DNA of 64,000 bases from Haematococcus lacustris (lineage: Eukaryota; Chlorophyta; Chlorophyceae; Chlamydomonadales; Haematococcaceae): assembly GCA_030144725.1 (NCBI GenBank), contig JASKMD010000009.1, positions 4,169,347-4,233,346 on the forward strand. The letters are read 5' to 3'. Numbering within the stretch: position 1 is the stretch's first letter; each line of letters starts with the position of its first letter. Shown piece by piece: positions 21,999 through 34,533 of this stretch. The translations under genes were made by a program, and so were the position numbers. The notes beneath the pieces are model-generated. The model was not told where the DNA came from. It saw only the letters and a list, made by a program, of their open reading frames with translations, and made no database searches.

Positions 21999-24795
21999 TT
22001 AGACCAGCATCGCCAGGGTAGGGTAGTCGGCCAGCAGCTCGTCCTTGGAGTAAGCATCGCCGTCATCCTGCAGTGTCAGCAGGGCGTCACACAAAAGGTG
22101 TGGTAAGCCGTGTGCCCCTGCTAAGAGCAGTGTGCGCCATTGGCACAAACATGACATGGCATGTGCCAAACATGGTGTTGCTGCAGATGGGGGGTGAAGT
22201 GGTTTCTCTTCAGTGTATGTATATTGACTGGTTCGTATGATGCAGCTGAAGTGTGACATCGTGCGAGCTCCTAGGGTATGGGGTGGGGTGGCGGCTCGGC
22301 TGCATGCCCCAGCTCAGAGGGATCCAGGCTGCAGCTGTGCAGGTGTGCAGCTAGTAGTGCTGGCCAGCCACTTTTGAAGTAGTGTGACCTGGGTGTGACC
22401 TGGGCACGACCGCGGTGTGTATGGGGTCGTGGGTGTAAGCGCGGGTGTGGGTGTGGGCGTAAAGCTGTCTCCATCAGGGTGATAGTGAGAGTGAAAGTAG
22501 GATTGAGAGTGAGAGTGAGAGTGAGTGTGAGTGTAAGGGTGAGGGTGCAGGTCAGTACCTGGGGGGTCCACATCATCTCATAGGCCAGCAGGTCATCCAC
22601 CCTCACCCCGCCGAGCATCTTCAGCGACTGCACCACAGCAATAACAGTAGCAGCAGCATTATGTTATTGGCCTGGCTGAGCTGGCTAGTAGGATTCAGAG
22701 CAACAAGTACCATCCTAGCCAACACGCACCATCTGCCCTGCACCCTCCTTCCAGGCGGCCGTAATAGCACATGAAAGCAGGGCTGTGACCCTGAAGCTTC
22801 CTCAGGCCCTCACCTAGGAGGGGGCCACACACTCCCCTCCACCCCTTCACCTCAGTCTGCCCACACACTCTGAGCCACCCATGCACCCATGCACCCATGC
22901 CCAGCCGCTCGCTTGCCTGTCTTAGGTCAAACATGGTGCTGATCTTAGGCAGCTTCATCTCCCGCTCCATGGCGATCACCAGGGTCAGACACAGCCACTG
23001 GTCCATGTCCTTCAGGTCGCCTGGCATACGGGCAGGCAGGGGAGCAGGGGAGGGGCAGCGGGGTGGGGTGGGGTGGGGTGGGGTGGGGTGGGGTGGGGTG
23101 GGGTGGGGTGGGGTGGGGTGGGGTGGGGTGGGGTGGGGTGGGGTGGGGTGGGGTGGGGTGGGGTGGGGTGGGGTGGGGTGGGGTGGGGTGGGGTGGGGTG
23201 GGGTGGGGTGGGGTGGGGTGGGGTGGGGTGGGGTGGGGTGGGGTGGGGTGGGGTGGGGTGGGGTGGGGTGGGGTGGGGTGGGGTGGGGTGGGGTGGGGTG
23301 GGGTGGGGTGGGGTGGGGTGGGGTGGGGTGGGGTGGGGTGGGGCGGGGCTAGGGGGCTCATCAGGAGGTCAGGGCTACACAGGAGGGCAGACACAGCACC
23401 TGCCTGCAAAGCTGCGGCCTCGGGAGCGTGCCATGCGCCCGTCCACATTGGTCAGGGTCTCCTCCTTAAACTTTGACCTCTCCTCAAAAGACACCTGGGT
23501 CACACCGGGCACAAGCACAGCCATGTGTGTGAGGCCCATGCTCGCAGCTTACATCCATGCAGAGCAATGACGAGGAAGTGTGGAGAAAATGGCGCCCATG
23601 CTTTCGCTGCTTTCTTTGCAGGCAGTTGTACAGTTGTTGGCTTAGGGTTTGTTGAGGAGTTTGCTGCAAGTATGTTGTTGAAGGTGTAGGCGTGAAGGCA
23701 ATGAAGGGAGGTGGCTGGATGCCTGGTCCTTACCTCGTTGAACTTCGACTCTGCCTGGTCAATGTCGTTGAAGACACGGCCACCTGAGGTTGCGTAGCTG
23801 ACGTACTCCATGTTGCGCAACACAAGCTGCAGCGTCTCTGTGCAGCCATGCAGCCATGCAGGCATCCAAGGTCAAGGTCAGAGCTGAAGGTCAGGTCAGA
23901 GGCTCAAGGTCAAGGCCCTGGGGCGCTGCCCTCCAGGAGGCAGGCAGGGTCAAAGCAAGGCTGCCAGGGTCAGAGCTTCAGGGGCAGGGGGCAGGGGCAG
24001 TGGGCGGTGGGCAGCATGGAGTCAGGTCGGTCTGTCTGTCTCTGTCCCACTCCCATTGCCCTGCCCCCCCCCTCCTCTGCCCTCCCTGCCCTCCCCTTCC
24101 CTCCCATCCCCTGCCCTCCCCTTCCCTCCTCTGCCCTCCTCTGCCCCACCCTGGAAGATAGCGTGCAGCCCGCCCTCCTCATCCGTGTCATACAGGGAGG
24201 ACAGCCGCTCCAAGTCCCGCTGCCACTTGGCGATGTCACCAAACACTCCCACCTGCAGCAGCCAGGCAGCAGCTCCTCACCAACACTGAGGTCACCAGAG
24301 CCAGGCTGTGCAGCCCTTGTGTGGGCAGCCCTTGTGTGGGCAGCCCTTGTGTGGGCAGGGTATGGGTGTGGGGCTGCAGGCCAGGAAAAGACCTGGAGGT
24401 GAGAGGTGAACAAACAAATACAAAACCGAGGTCAAAGACTCGATTGGTGGTTGCAGTAGGTGTGAAGTACAGGTCAATGGCCAGCAGCCAGCTAGGTCGC
24501 CTGCTGTCTGGCTGCGTTGCTGCTTCAATGAAAGTCACCATGTCTGACACATGTGGTCTGCATGCACGCATGGGTGCATGCATGCATGCATGCATATGTG
24601 TGTGTGTGTGCGCGGGTGTGCTTCTATGTGTGCATGTGTCATTGCTATCTCGTACCTGCAGCTTGACCACGGTGCAGCGCTCCTCCTCCTCATCTGCAGT
24701 CAGGTCACACCTCACCAGGCATGAGCCCATGCCGCAGGAAGTCATCAGGAAGGTGCAGTGTCAGGTCAAGGAAGGCAGGGATCCGGCCACCAAAC
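21999..24795 (-). CDS. DUF1517-family chloroplast protein (3' exons; 5' end not resolved)
   Basis: Exons in transcript order: upstream limit near 24795 to 24716, then 24656-24693, 24150-24252, 23734-23837, 23404-23494, 22917-23020, 22559-22627, 21999-22067 with stop TAA. All joints keep one frame. Diagnostic pieces: FGDIAKWQRDLERLSSLYDT, LRNMEYVSYATSGG, AESKFNEVSFEERSKFKEET, LVIAMEREMKLPKISTM, LAYEMMWTPQ, SKDELLADYP. This order matches the DUF1517 family of cyanobacterial and plastid proteins, which typically have a Gly-rich or membrane N-terminal part. A Gly-rich lead-in (RGGFGGRIPAF) is visible just before the 24716 exon, but the transit peptide and ATG were not found. Two introns start with GC donors (after 23404-23494 and after 22917-23020). 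Molecular function is unknown. Confidence 0.85.
23061..23344. repeat. (GGGTG)56 array in DUF1517 intron
   Basis: About 56 perfect GGGTG units within intron 23021-23403. It is the second long G-rich pentamer array in the window and differs from the array at 1931 by one base per unit. Frames through it (Gly-Val-Gly-Trp, His-Pro-Thr-Pro) are spurious. Confidence 0.96.
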
Positions 24796-26984
24796 CCACC
24801 CCTCTTTGGCATCACTGTCATCATCACCATCACCATCACCATCATGACATGGCACTAGGCAGTGCTGCAACTCACATACTGAAACCGTATGGACACAATC
24901 ACCACTGCATATCAGGGTGTGGGTGTAGGATGTGGCGGCTGCAGGCTGGCTAGCGCGGTGGGAGGGGCTGGGATAGGAGCCTGTGGGAGACCTGTGCAGG
25001 GCCTGCCTCTCAGTCGCTCTGCCTCTGGGTTCATCCAAGCCCTGAGCACAGGTCAGCGCTGACGTGATGCGGTGCGGTGCGGTGCAGTGCGGTGCAGAGC
25101 GGGAGGAGCTGTGTAGCAGGTGCCAGGTAAGCTGAGGGTGATCAGGTGTTGTGAAGGGCCCATCCTTCAGCAAGCACTGCTGGCCTGACCCCGGCTGCTG
25201 GTGCCTGCTGCACTGGGAGAGCATGGTCCACCCAGCGCCTCTGCCACACCTTACAGCTGAGGCTGGGCCCCCTCACTCTCCTGGCTAACCCAGTGCAGTG
25301 ACACCCAGTGCAGTGAGACACAGTGCATCGACAGCCGCCGCCACTGCTGCCGAGCTACTGGCGAGAATGCTGTCGCAGCAGCCGCACAGCTTGTGCGATG
25401 TGGCCATGCGCTGCGCTGTGTCCCTAGCATGCTGCACAGCTACCTAGCCTGCCAGGCTGGAGTGTGGGTCGCTGGGGTCAGCGTGGGAGGCTCCTGGGCT
25501 GGCTCCCCCATCAATAACAGCACTGGCAGCCATAACAGAGCACTGACGGATCATGGCTAATGGCTGATGTGCTGGTAGTAGACCCCTGGCTGGTACTGGA
25601 CATACTGCCAGGCTGGGGCTTGCCTGGCAGCCAAGCAGCTGACAGGCAGGCTCATCGGTCCTGCCGCTGCCCTTGTCTGTTGCCAGCTGGAGGCCACTCC
25701 TTCAGCCGTGCAGTGAGCACTAATCCACCAATAGCGGGGACTACTGGCAGTGCTCACCATCGTCGCCAAAGCCAAAAAGGAAGACAGCAGGCCTCGCCCC
25801 AGCCTTGCATTGCCTGCGGGTGCGTTGCTGGGATCAAAGGTTGGTCGCCACCATGCGCTTGCACACGTACAGCTTGTACGACCTGTCCCAGGATCATGTG
25901 CTGCTTGCTGGGCTGCATGGGCTGCGCGGAGGCTCACATGGAAGACCGGCTAAGCTGGGGACGGATGCCGACACGATGCGATCGTCGCGCTACATGTGAA
26001 TCTTGCCCAGCAGCGTGTGGCACGCAATGGTTTGGGAAGCTAGCTCCGCCAAGGAGAGGGCGCGGCGAGCTTGTGGTCGCCCCCTGCCCGGCACGGTTGC
26101 GACACCCTTGCTTGATGTGTTGTGATGAGCGTGCGAGGCACCTGAGCGTCGCGCCGTTGTGGACAACACATTACCTTTGATGCAGCACGATTGGTTGCGG
26201 CCCGCATCCTGGACAGAGAACAAGGCTGCGGCTGTGGTGGGTGTTACACAGGGTCTAGGTCGCAGCCGCAAGTTCTCATCATGTCACTCCTAATCTAAGG
26301 AGATGTTCATCCAGAAAGCACATTCCTAGGGGATAGGCAGATGTTCGTCTACACAGCTCATGCTGCTTCGGTGACTGTGTGTTCACCAAGAAAACACAGA
26401 GAGCTTGAGACTACAGATTGCTCACACGAAAGGGCCGCTTCATCCATGCACTGACAGCCCATGCATTTGAGGGGTACCGTGCTTACACAGTGCTTAGCCA
26501 AGCGACAAGCACACTGATCCTCGTCGATGGCGAACCTCTCAGGACGCGTGCACATAGGTTATCAGCCCGCCAGCCACTTCGGAGATGCAGCTGTGGTATG
26601 TTAGGGCCGCTCATCAGGGCTGGCTTTAACGACGGCGATTGTAGACGGTGGGCCTTCGAACATGTGACGGACGCAGGAGGAGTGGGCTTCGAGGACGGGG
26701 GCACAGATGCCAGGGGAGCTTACAGCCCCGCGCAACACACTGAGGGGCCATCCGCAGCCATGGTGCGCGTTCATCCTACAACTCCATCTAGCCCCTCTCC
26801 TGCAAGCAAAGCCTGAGCTGCAAGTTGCTCTTTTTGCCCAGTGCCGAGTGTTGATCGTAGTAAGACAAGAAATTGTCGTGCCTGAATCATACCATGGGGG
26901 ATGTCAAAACACATGCACCTCATCCATCAGCACCTCCCTCATCAGCACCTCATGCATTAGGCTGGTGGGCAATAAGCACCAATT
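24796..26984. other. Stretch without a supported gene, upstream of the DUF1517 exons
   Basis: The first exon(s) and promoter of the minus-strand DUF1517 gene should lie in the left part, but no transit peptide could be joined with confidence. Open frames at 25560-26180 and 26418-26816 (+) have no recognised domains and no good splice context. Confidence 0.35.
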
Positions 26985-27180
26985 CAAAGGCAGATTCCTG
27001 TTCCCTCACTAAGGGTGGTGTTTTGTCGGTATGGAGTTTTGTTCCCATGCACATGGCATGGGCACCTTCTACCTACACTATTGCCTGACCCCTGTAACAG
27101 GGCTATAGCCTAGAGTTGGCATGACGTGATGTGAGCTGATGCCAGCTCTAAGGGGGCACACTACTGTGCCACAGACTGCT
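26985..27180 (-). repeat. Hairpin block 3' of Fanzor-like relic C
   Basis: Well-preserved copy of the dispersed block. It contains CCCATGCACATGGCATGGG (7-bp stem), CCCCTGTAACAGGG and GAGCTGATGCCAGCTC, with CCCTCACTAAGGG at the distal edge. It directly follows the Gln-rich C-terminus of relic C on the minus strand. Confidence 0.8.
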
Positions 27181-27475
27181 GCTGCTGCTGCTGGGCCTTG
27201 GGTGGATTGAGCTGACGCAGCTGAGCTTAACTGCTGATGTGGAACTTAACCACTAGCATCACCCTGTCCCGCCGCTGGTTTGTGCCCCTGGGCCTGCATA
27301 GAGTGCACACCACCTTGCACCAAGCTTGCAGCACCATGTCAGCACCCCAGCCTCCCTGGGTGTCAATGCCAGCTGTGCCAAAGAAGACCACCAGCTGTGT
27401 GATACAATCCTAGCGCTGCATCAACACCTCAGCTATCTCCTGCTCCTGCTGCAGTCATGCACACAAGGCACACAT
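27181..27475 (-). pseudogene. Fanzor/TnpB-like relic C with internal deletion
   Basis: Minus strand: a segment FFGTAGIDTQGGWGADMVLQ near 27330-27385 leads through RRDRVMLVVKFHISS, which aligns with the RuvC-II region (RVVLVDEHRTS) of relic A but has lost its acidic residue. It then jumps straight to the C-terminal PPKAQQQQQQ. The zinc-binding and RuvC-III part is deleted, and an in-frame stop lies near 27413. The copy is dead. It supplies sequence upstream of RuvC-II that relic A lacks. Confidence 0.5.
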
Positions 27476-27999
27476 GGTGTCTGACATGGTGGCACCAGGT
27501 TAGGCATGGCACAGTCAACTACTATTCCACTTCATGCCATTCCACCACCTCCCAGTACACCACCGACCACCCACCCTGGCATTGCGACCTTGACCTCCAG
27601 CGCTTGGATACCTATAACAGGATCCATAGGCTTAATGCTGAACCACCTGTCCCAGTGTGCCTGGTGGGCTGGCTCCGTAGTGAGGCTAGAGGGTGCTCGC
27701 CACTGCCTTGGGCTGTAGCCTAGAGTTGGCGTGAAAGCGAACCACAGCAGTCTGCCTGGGTTCTCCCCACCGCCAAGAGCAGCCAGGTACTAGCCTAGGG
27801 CAGTGTGCGCCAGCAGCCAGGACAGCTGGTGGGGCAGGGCACGCTCACTCAGCAGAGGTGGCTGGCAGCGGGCTCAGGCAGCAGGCGAGTGCTATGCCAG
27901 TGTGGCGCAACACCACCCTAGTGGCGCAACACCGCGCGAGTGTTATGCCAGTGTGACTTATGCCAGTGTGGCGCTGCTGCCAACCTCACTCCCTTGCAG
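27476..27999. other. Stretch without a supported exon, upstream of the unknown gene
   Basis: Earlier exons of the gene at 28000-29604 may lie here or further left. Small direct repeats with TGTGGCGCAACACC occur near 27900-27940. Nothing else is supported. Confidence 0.35.
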
Positions 28000-29604
28000 G
28001 CGCACCCGGCCCTCCACTGCGCTGACTGACAGCGGCCCGCTGCACCAGAGCGTGTATGGTGGCAGCATCGTGCCTGGCTCTAAGGGCCATGCGACACCGG
28101 CTGCGTTTGTGCATGGCGGGCCGGGCCAGGGGCACCTCACACAAGGTGGCTCCTGCAGCTCCACGTCTGAGACGGCACGGGTGAGTGGGCGGCCTGGTGG
28201 GGTGGATGCAGGCCAGTGCAGCTAACCCGCCACTAGGCCCAAGCGCCCCATGTTCTGCCCTCCAGCGGACACACACACACATACACACACACACACACGC
28301 GCTCGCACCTGCACACACACACGCACAATGGGGGCCTCCTGCTGCCTTAACGATGCAGCTATGAGCTTACACCATGTGGGCTTAGGCGTTGAGGGGTGGC
28401 AAGGACGGGCCTGCCTGATGGATGGCCCCTTTAGGTGCCTGTAGTGCATCAGCTGCACAAGGCGATCATCATCATCATCATCATCATCTATATGGGAATG
28501 GTAGGACCTCATGGGTCGACAGGTTCTGGGCCCTGCCCCTCCCTAACCTCCCTCACACCTGGCCCGTCACACTTGTGTAGTGATGAGGATACCTACAGAC
28601 TGCCAACAGGTGGGGTCAGGAAGGGGCACCCAAGTGAGATGCTCCAGTGAAACCCAGGGGTGGTAGTTGTGGTGGCAAGAGAGGGGTGTCAGGAGTGGGG
28701 TGGATGTTGGTGAAGGAATAACTCAATGTATTGTTGGGTATGGTGCGGGTGGTGGTGATGGCGGGGTGGTGAGGCCTGCAGGCGGACTGGGAGCGGCGCA
28801 TGGCTGCTGGTGGCAGTGGTGGCCTGCGGGGCAGTTTAACACCGCACTGGCACCCCTTGGAGCAGGCTGACGTGACGGGCACAGGCAGCGTGGCCACAGC
28901 GCAGTGGAGCCCAGGCACCACTGCCTACCACGTGGCCGGCAGCACCACCATGAGGAAGTACCTGGAGGAGCATCAGCAGCCCAAGGTGCGGTGAGCTGCA
29001 AGCCACTGTGGGCCTGCACTCGGCTTTCCCTGCTTGGGCCTGCCCGTTCTGCCTGTCTACCGCCAGCAGGACGGGCTCAGGCGTATCTATCACGGATAGG
29101 GTTTGCATGTGAATATGTTTACATGTTTGCATGTTTGTTGTATTGTCGCATGTATGGTCTTAATACCATCCGCCCTTAGCATCATCACTTGCACATGACC
29201 GAACCTCTCTCAACAACCCAGTGGGCAACAGTACCAAGTATTGACACGAAGGCAGAATCAGTCCCCCTCACTAGGGGTGGTATTGAACAGCAGTTGTGAT
29301 AAGCCTCTTGAAGTGAAGTCCGCACACTGCTGCACTTGCACTTGTGCTTCCATCTGTGGTCAGGCCGGACCGGGTAGCAGGGAGATGCAGGCAGCACAGG
29401 AGGCCCGGCAGCCATGCTGGGTGGCCTCACTCTTGGTGGTGACTTGACCTGCTCCTGGCTGCCTACTGATAAGGGTGCCTGACTGATGGTCTGCGTGCCT
29501 GCCTGCTGCAGGCCAAGTCTACATGGAGCACTGCAGCAGATGATCGTGATGAGTGGGAAGTGCGGCTGCATGCTCAGAGTGTGGGCAAACCCTTGGCCTC
29601 ATAG
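28000..29604 (+). CDS. Unrecognised protein, three 3'-terminal exons
   Basis: Exons 28000-28180, 28782-28985 and 29512-29604 (stop TAG) join in one frame with good GT/AG borders, giving about 159 codons. Upstream exons were not found. The first exon is Gly/Ser/Thr-rich (SVYGGSIVPGSKGHATPAA), the second begins ADWERRMAAGG and contains TTAYHVAGSTTMRKYLEEH, and the last ends WEVRLHAQSVGKPLAS. I recognise no domain, membrane segment or targeting signal. Codon use and splice consistency make it a real gene rather than a chance frame. Intron 28181-28781 carries (CA)n and (ATC)n microsatellites. Confidence 0.6.
29240..29300 (-). repeat. Solo fragment of the hairpin-block family
   Basis: Contains the distal edge of the block (AGAATCAGTCCCCCTCACTA then GGGGTGGT) without any Fanzor-like coding remnant. 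It lies in an intron of the unknown gene at 28000-29604. Confidence 0.65.
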
Positions 29605-29835
29605 GCTGTGCATGGCTAGAAGCTGGACGCCGCCACATGGGAGATGCATGCCACCACATCACTGTGTGAGGCCCTGTGGGATCACATAGTTTCAGTTACG
29701 AAGCGACTAACAGCAACTTTCTCATGTGGCCCAGGTCATGGCTCATGAGCCAGCAACTCCCTCATCAGCCACTCCATGCTGACCCATCACTCAGCACCTC
29801 CCTCATCAGCCCAGCGCAAGTACCAACGCAGTGGT

Positions 29836-30030
29836 AGAATCAGGTCCCCTCTTTGGGGGTGGTGTTTCGTTAGAAGAGAGTTATGTTCCCATGCACATGG
29901 CATGGGCACCTTCCACCCACACTATTGCACGACCCCTGTGACAGGGGTATAGCTTAGAGTTGGCATCACAAACATGCAGTGATGTAAGCTGACGACAGCT
30001 CAAAGGGGTGCACACACTACTGCCCCGCTT
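29836..30030 (-). repeat. Solo hairpin block, best-preserved copy
   Basis: Carries CCCATGCACATGGCATGGG, CCCCTGTGACAGGGG and AAGCTGACGACAGCTC in the same order and spacing as relic C. There is no Fanzor-like coding sequence beside it. Flanks include CACCTCCCTCATCAGC motifs (29750-29815) also seen beside other copies. Confidence 0.8.
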
Positions 30031-30606
30031 GTAAAATGGCACTGTAGGTTAGAGCAGGGTGACTAGGCCAGGTGATGGAAGGTTAGGTGATCAGGTCAGC
30101 TAGTGGTGGCGAGCAGTGCAGGAATCGTAGTCGAGGCTGTTGTATATGAACAGGGCCCTTCTTCTGGGATAATGTTTGGGTTTGCTGGAACCTGCTTGTA
30201 AAACCAGCTTGCTGCAATGAATAAGATATAAGAACTTGAGGGGTAAAGCTGCCACCACCTCCCAAAACTATGCTGGACACTGGGCGCTGCCGTCTGCAAG
30301 CCTGCGCCTATCTGACCTGACGTTAAACCTGGCCTCGTCGTCTATACTGCCAGGCCGAAGGTCCAGGCGCGCACATTCCACACTGACGTCCGCAAATAAA
30401 CACCACGCCTGCTTGGTTTGTAATCTTCCGGAACGCACTTTTCCGAAAGAGTGCCACACTCTCGCACCTGATCTTGCTCGCAGTGCAATAAAGTTCACTG
30501 CAGGGCTCAGCTAAACCCACTACAGGCCAATCGCCGCAGCGCATTCGTCTCGGCACATCTCCCGCCGCACTCTGTCCCCGACTTGCTCGCTCGTTTCATC
30601 GCAAGG

Positions 30607-33600
30607 ATGCTGGCTTCAACAAGGATTCCGTCATATGCAGCTGAGAGCTGCCCATCTCGTGCCGCGCCAGCCCCTGGGAGGTTGGCCAGGTAACACTGGT
30701 GGCCAATGCAGGCAGCCGCACGCAGCAAGCGCATTTGTGGCTTACTAGTGGCTGACTTGTAAACAATGCATGCGCAGGCGCGTAACTGTGGCGCGGGCCA
30801 CCGGTCCCGCGGCTCGAGTCGATGATCTCGGCTTCGCAACGATGCGCGACGGCATCAAGGTGGCAGCTGAGGAGACACTTCTTACCCCGCGCTTGTGAGT
30901 TCTACTCAACACCACCTTACCACGGCGGTCAGCACAGCAGGTGGATGGGGACACACTTACCGCTTGGCCACATTTACAACATGCACCCTCGCCCTCTGCA
31001 GCTACACCACGGACTTTGACGAGATGGAAAGGCTGTTCAGCAAGGAGATCAACCCCAATATAAACATGGAGGAGCTGAACGCGTGCTTGGCAGAGTTTCG
31101 CCAAGTTAGTGCCTACACACACAGCAGCTAAGCAGCAAGACAGAGCTGACCTACCCTACACCTACCCCATCGTCACACACCTGCCCAACCTCTTTCCATC
31201 TCACCTGCATGTGCGCTCCGTAGCACCTCCCAGACGCTCAGCAGTCCAGCTGTGGGGCAGCCAGCGACCGTGAAACCCCATAGGCTGCCCAACGGCCTGC
31301 TGCTGGCTGGCTGCCTGCCTGTGCCTCTACTGCTCGCCCTGGCTCGGTTCCTCCAGGACACCTTGCCCGGGCCTACCATGTGCCTGGCTGTAGTATCCTT
31401 GGACAGCCTGCTGGCCTGATGCGGACCCGCCGACCTATGCTTTGTTGCCTGTCCTGCACCACAGGACTACAACAAGAAGCACTTTGTGCGCAACCAGACC
31501 TTTGCGGTGGGTGGCAGCCAATGCACCTCGCCCTCCCGACACCCACACTGCCCATGTCAACCTCTTCCCAGCCTGTCCTGTTGACCCCTGCCCCGCTTGC
31601 CTCAGCCCCATGCAAGCATGTGCAGCAGCAAGCAGCTTCCCGCACAGCGGTTGGTGTGCCAGCTAATGTCTAGTGTGCCTGGCACCTTCCCTGACCTCGC
31701 GCCCTGCACCTGCCCTGTCCCCCCACTGCCGACCCCGCAGCCCGCTGCTGCTGCCATCCAAGGGCCCACTCGCAAGATCTTTATTGAGTTCCTGGAGCGC
31801 TCCTGCACTGCTGAGTTCTCTGGCTTCCTGCTCTACAAGGAGCTGGCACGCAGGTAGAGCAGGAAGGGCAGCAATTGCCCCAGCTATTGGCTCGAACCTG
31901 GCGCCTGCCTCAGCCAGCTGCTGCCTGACCCGCTCCCAGGCTCAAGGACAGCGCGCCAGAGGTGGCAGAGATGTTCCTGCTGACCAGCCGGGATGAGGCC
32001 CGCCACGCCGGCTTCATCAACAAGGTAATGAGACTTAGAACAATGCTGGGCCATGGGCGGGGTGCAGCTAGGTTAGGCTACGGCTGGCTGGGCCACGCCA
32101 GGCCGGACGAGGCATAGGGCAGCGGCACCTACAGCTTGCAGCTCCCCATGCAGTTGCTGCTGCTGCTGCTGCTGCTGCTACATGCCAGCGCTGTTAAGCA
32201 GCCCAACCATGGCTTTGGGCTGGGCCCTGGATCTGGTCCCGTTGATCCAGGCTCCTGTTGATCCTCCCCTGTGTTCTGTGCTCAGGCCCTGTCAGACTTC
32301 AACCTGGCGCTGGACCTTGGCTTCATGACCAAGAACCGCACCTACACCTTCTTCAAGCCAAAGTTCATCATGTGGGTGCCTCTCCCTTGACCTCTACCTC
32401 CAGTCGTCTCCTGCCTGCCTGCATCCTGCTCTCCTACATGTGTAGCCAAACGATATCCAGATCGCACAAGTACTACATGTTTCAGTGCATGCAGTATGTC
32501 ACAACATGGTCCTAGTCTGACGGCAGTGCCTGACCTGCCAACCTGCCCGCCTGCCTTGCCTCAGATACGCCACCTTCTTGTCAGAGAAGATTGGCTACTG
32601 GCGCTACATCAGGTGAGAGGGGCTCGCAGGGACATGGCGGGACAGGTGTGAGTGCAGCACAGGTCAGGCGGCAGCCACCTGCATGGCCTCGGCCTCTGCC
32701 TCTGCCTCGCCTGCCCCTGCGTGCTTTGCCTCAGCCTCAACCTCTGTCTTCTCCGACAGCGCGTCCCTCACCAGCACTGACCTGGATCTCAGCTGTGGGG
32801 CAGTTACCTTGCCAGTAGGAGCAGCGGCAGCAGCAGCAGCACCAGTATGACTTGTCTGTGAATGCCTTGGTGCTTGCAGCATCTACCGCCACTTGCAGCG
32901 AAACCCAGACTGCCAGCTGTACCCCTTGTTTGAGTACTTCGAGTCCTGGTGCCAGGATGAGAACAGGTGAGGTGGGCAGGCAGGCAGAGCATGAGCCCAA
33001 GGTGGACAGGCTGGCAGCATGGAAGCTTGCCATATCTGACGTGCAGCTCCCTTGTCAGCCCAGCGGGCAAGACGCACCAATGCAAAAGCATAATGAGGCT
33101 CCCTCGCTAGGGGTGGTGTTTTGTCTGTATGGAGTTCTGTTCCCGTGCACATGGCATGGGCACCTTCTACCTACACTACTGCCTCACCCCTGTGACAGGA
33201 CTGTAGCCTAGAGTTGGCTGACATGCACTATTGTAACCTGATGACATCCTGTGCTGCAAACCATGGCCCAGGCTGTGTGGCACTGCCCTGCTCTCCCTCC
33301 AGGCACGGCGACTTCCTGGCAGCCATCCTGAAGGCCAAGCCTGAGCTGCTGCAGGGCTGGGAGGCCAAGCTGTGGAGCCGCTTCTTCTGCCTCAGCGTGT
33401 ACATCACCATGTACCTGAACGACCACCAGGTGCCTGGAGGGCAGCCCTGGTGGCAGGGGCGAGGGAGGCGGCGTGCAGGGGTGCAGGCTGGGAAGCATAC
33501 TCCAGCTGCACACCCGGTGCTCCCCTGAGGGATTCAGAAACAGTGGAGGGGCAGGGGCCTGGCTGCCTGAATCTGCCTAACTTCGGCCACCCCGTTTGTC

Positions 33601-34533
33601 GTGCTCTCCTGTTCCTTCTGAAGTGGGGCGGAAAGGGGAGGCAGCAGTAGGTGTGGTGCCCGTGCTCGGCAAGGAATGGCCAGCCAACTGTTGCACCCAG
33701 GCCCTGGACCCGTGCTAGCGGAGTGGGCTGCGGGGTGGGCTAAGTTGACATGTGCTGGGTCAGGATGGGCAGGGTATAATGTCACCTGGGAGCACCTCGT
33801 CAAGCTCTAGGCCAGCAAGAGTCACATCTGTACTATGCATTTCAGTCAACATGGCTTCACCCTTGGCCCTGTCACTGACCCTGGTCCATTTGTATGCACT
33901 AGGGTAGCTCGCAGCTCCTGTCGCAACTCCTGTCCTTGTTTCGTCCCGCACTGCAGCGGACGACATTCTATGAAAGCCTGGGCATGAACACCACACAGTT
34001 CAACCGACACGTCATTCTGGAGACCAACCGCAGTACCGAGCGCTTGTTCCCCCAGGTTGGTTTGTGGAGCCGGGATCTGATGTGTCGCCTCGCGCGCCCG
34101 CACGCCGCCTCGCCCCCTCGCCCACCGCTTGTTGACGCAGAGTGTTTGATCATGCAGGTTCCTGACGTCGAGAGCCCCGTGTTCTGGGAGCGCATGGACC
34201 GATTGCTGGAGCTGACCGCGAAGCTGCGTGAGCTGGATGGCGGCAGTTTGCCTGCGCCGCTGAAGGCCATTGCACGGCTGCCCATCTTGGAGCGCCTCAT
34301 CGCCAACATGCTGCAGGTGCTGTTGGCCAGCGTGACGCAGGAAGCCATAGTAGCAGCTTCGCAGCAAACTGGGCAACGGATCTTTCTCGCGGTCCATCTC
34401 GCGATCCACCCTGAGCACTTCTTTTCACTTGCCGTCTTGGGCTGTCGCGTGCTGCCCGCAGATCTTCCTCATCAGTCCTAAAGACTGCGGTTCGCGAGAC
34501 CTTGAGAGCAGCATTGCAAACCTCGCGGTATGA
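30607..34533 (+). CDS. CRD1: Mg-protoporphyrin IX monomethyl ester oxidative cyclase (CRD1/CHL27/AcsF), 403 aa
   Basis: Complete gene of 13 exons: 30607-30680, 30778-30894, 31002-31104, 31465-31506, 31741-31853, 31940-32024, 32286-32371, 32565-32612, 32880-32966, 33303-33429, 33957-34055, 34158-34316, 34462-34533. Phases agree throughout (1212 nt with stop). It forms the isocyclic ring of chlorophyll from Mg-protoporphyrin IX monomethyl ester, in plastid membranes, using a di-iron centre. Residues 1-50 form a transit peptide. Di-iron ligand motifs are intact: CTAEF (Glu about 137), DEARH (Glu169, His172) and DENRH (Glu250, His253). Other family blocks: [48 protein letters not shown]. Length equals that of algal homologues. 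Chlamydomonas has two paralogues (CRD1 and CTH1); sequence alone does not tell me which this is. Introns contain a solo hairpin block at 33095-33240. Confidence 0.96.
33060..33240 (-). repeat. Solo hairpin block inside a CRD1 intron
   Basis: Copy of the dispersed block in intron 32967-33302, with one change in the first stem (CCCGTGCACATGGCATGGG), then CCCCTGTGACAGG. No coding remnant is attached. The surrounding exons are intact, so the insertion is tolerated. Confidence 0.8.

Noticed and set aside
22897..23570. Gly-Val-Gly-Trp or His-Pro-Thr-Pro repeat proteins
   Set aside because: Products of the GGGTG array inside a DUF1517 intron.
25560..26180. 206-codon plus-strand frame
   Set aside because: No domain, poor residue composition and no splice context; length is not unusual for a GC-rich genome.
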